Assembly (NCBI GenBank): GCA_947495165.1
Contig: CANLXM010000002.1
Location: 62,001 to 126,000 of the forward strand
DNA from: an uncultured Cellulomonadaceae bacterium
GTDB lineage: Bacteria > Actinomycetota > Actinomycetes > Actinomycetales > Cellulomonadaceae
Direction of reading: 5' to 3'
Length of the DNA: 64,000 nt
Below the pieces are notes generated by a model. The model was not told the origin of the DNA and did no database searches. It saw nothing but the letters and a program-made list of their open reading frames with translations. Both the position numbers and the translations under genes were made by a program. Positions 63,118-64,000 of this stretch are shown here, piece by piece (within the stretch, counting starts at the first letter, position 1; each line of letters begins with the position of its first letter).

Positions 63118-64000
63118 TCCTGACCGGGCGCGCCGTGGGCCTCACGGCGCTCGGCGTGGTCCCGGCGCTGTGGCGCCCGTCCGTGTGGACGGTCGTGGCG
63201 TGGCTGGGGCTCGTGCTGGCCGTGTGCGTGGTCGACGCCCTGCGGGCCGCCTCACCGCGCCAGGTCGGCCTCAGCCGCGACGTACCGCACTCCGTGCGCC
63301 TCGGCGAGACCACGTCCTGCACCGTGACGGCCACCAACCGCGGGCGCCGCCGCCTGCGCGGGGTGCTGCGCGACGCGTGGCCGCCGTCGGCGGGTGCGGT
63401 CGACGCCGTGCACCCGCTGCTGCTGCCGGCGGGCGAGGCTCGTCGTCTCACGACACCGCTGCGCCCGGCCCGGCGCGGAGACCGGGTCGCCGCAGGCATC
63501 ACCGTCCGGACCCTGGGCCCCCTCGGCCTCGCGGGCCGGCAGGCGACCCTGGACGTCCCCGCGCGCCTGCGCGTGCTGCCGGCGTTCGCGTCCCGCCGCC
63601 ACCTGCCGTCGCGCCTCGCGCGGCTGCGGGAGATCGACGGCGCGGCGGCCGTGCAGATCCGCGGCGAGGGCACGGAGTTCGACTCGCTGCGCGAGTACGT
63701 GATCGGCGACGACGTGCGGTCGATCGACTGGCGCGCGACCGCCCGCCGGGCCGACGTCGTCGTGCGCACCTGGCGCCCAGAGCGGGACCGGCGCGTGATG
63801 ATCGTGCTGGACACCTCGCGCACCTCGGCGGCGCGGATCGGCGACGAGCCCCGCCTCGACGCCTCGATCGACGCCGCCCTGCTGCTGGCCGCCCTCGCGT
63901 CGCGGGCGGGCGACCGCGTCGAGATGATCGCGTTCGACCGCACCGTGCGCGCCCGTGTCGCGGGCGCGAGCGGGCCTCGCCTGATGCCGGCCCTCGCTGA
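63114..64000 (+). CDS. DUF58-domain protein (C-terminus cut by window edge)
   Basis: The visible 295 residues start with two hydrophobic segments (about 5-40), then a beta-rich external-type domain, then the DUF58 core GEGTEFDSLREYVIGDDVRSIDWRATARRADVVVRTW followed by VMIVLDTSRTSA, a degenerate VWA-like metal site. It partners the MoxR ATPase, with which it overlaps by ATGA. Its product is probably a membrane-tethered scaffold; no enzymatic function is known for the family. Confidence 0.9.
   Translation, partial: MILTGRAVGLTALGVVPALWRPSVWTVVAWLGLVLAVCVVDALRAASPRQVGLSRDVPHSVRLGETTSCTVTATNRGRRRLRGVLRDAWPPSAGAVDAVHPLLLPAGEARRLTTPLRPARRGDRVAAGITVRTLGPLGLAGRQATLDVPARLRVLPAFASRRHLPSRLARLREIDGAAAVQIRGEGTEFDSLREYVIGDDVRSIDWRATARRADVVVRTWRPERDRRVMIVLDTSRTSAARIGDEPRLDASIDAALLLAALASRAGDRVEMIAFDRTVRARVAGASGPRLMPALA

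Overview
The window is a very GC-rich chromosomal segment with short intergenic gaps and many GTG starts. Gene order and content point to an actinobacterium of the order Micrococcales, most like Cellulomonas and relatives. Supporting content: an argS-lysA-hom-thrC-thrB run, the decarboxylase-type 2-oxoglutarate dehydrogenase Kgd, a SigR/RsrA-type stress locus, the 24-residue ribosomal protein bL37, and a secA-hpf-comF-lpqB-mtrB-mtrA block laid out as in mycobacteria. All assignments come from reading the sequence and remembered family motifs; no database was searched.

Layout. 1-6025 (minus): amino-acid biosynthesis and arginyl-tRNA synthetase. 6068-7653: a divergent membrane protein / GntR regulator pair. 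7722-7797: tRNA-Arg(CCG). 7916-24019: a catabolic island, visibly less GC-rich than its surroundings. It holds a LacI regulator with a PfkB sugar kinase, a CUT1 sugar ABC importer, an SDR oxidoreductase, two different heparinase II/III-family proteins, a YesL/DUF624 membrane protein, an MFS transporter, a DUF4862 protein, an IclR regulator, a KDPG aldolase and a second PfkB kinase. 24225-26978: adhE behind two different palindromes. 27086-31783: a VanY-type carboxypeptidase, a two-component system and an ABC exporter. 32044-35895: kgd. 35967-38744: aldo/keto reductase, SGNH hydrolase and an orphan PilT-like ATPase. 38936-43992: bL37, an anti-sigma factor and SigR, DoxX, aroA, rsgA, hisN. 44017-48804: a CpaE/SAF pair, a small HTH protein, LysM and Rv3235-family proteins. 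48901-58987: secA, a YcaQ-type glycosylase, hpf, comF, lpqB, mtrB, mtrA. 59098-64000: a membrane protein, DUF4129, DUF4350, MoxR and DUF58 operon.

How the island may work (inference). Oligosaccharides containing uronic acid are imported by the ABC or MFS transporter. They are cleaved inside the cell by the two lyase-like proteins, which lack signal peptides. The released unsaturated uronate becomes a 4-deoxy keto-sugar, is reduced by the SDR to 2-keto-3-deoxygluconate, phosphorylated by a PfkB kinase and split by the aldolase into pyruvate and glyceraldehyde-3-phosphate. LacI and IclR proteins sit beside clear operator-like palindromes. The genes from the SDR through DUF4862 are chained by five successive 4-base overlaps.

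Other points worth attention: an RsrA-like anti-sigma factor that has lost its HxxxCxxC zinc motif, a sigR gene behind a perfect SigR-type promoter that could give a leaderless extended sigma factor, and the bL37 micro-gene, easily missed by gene finders.
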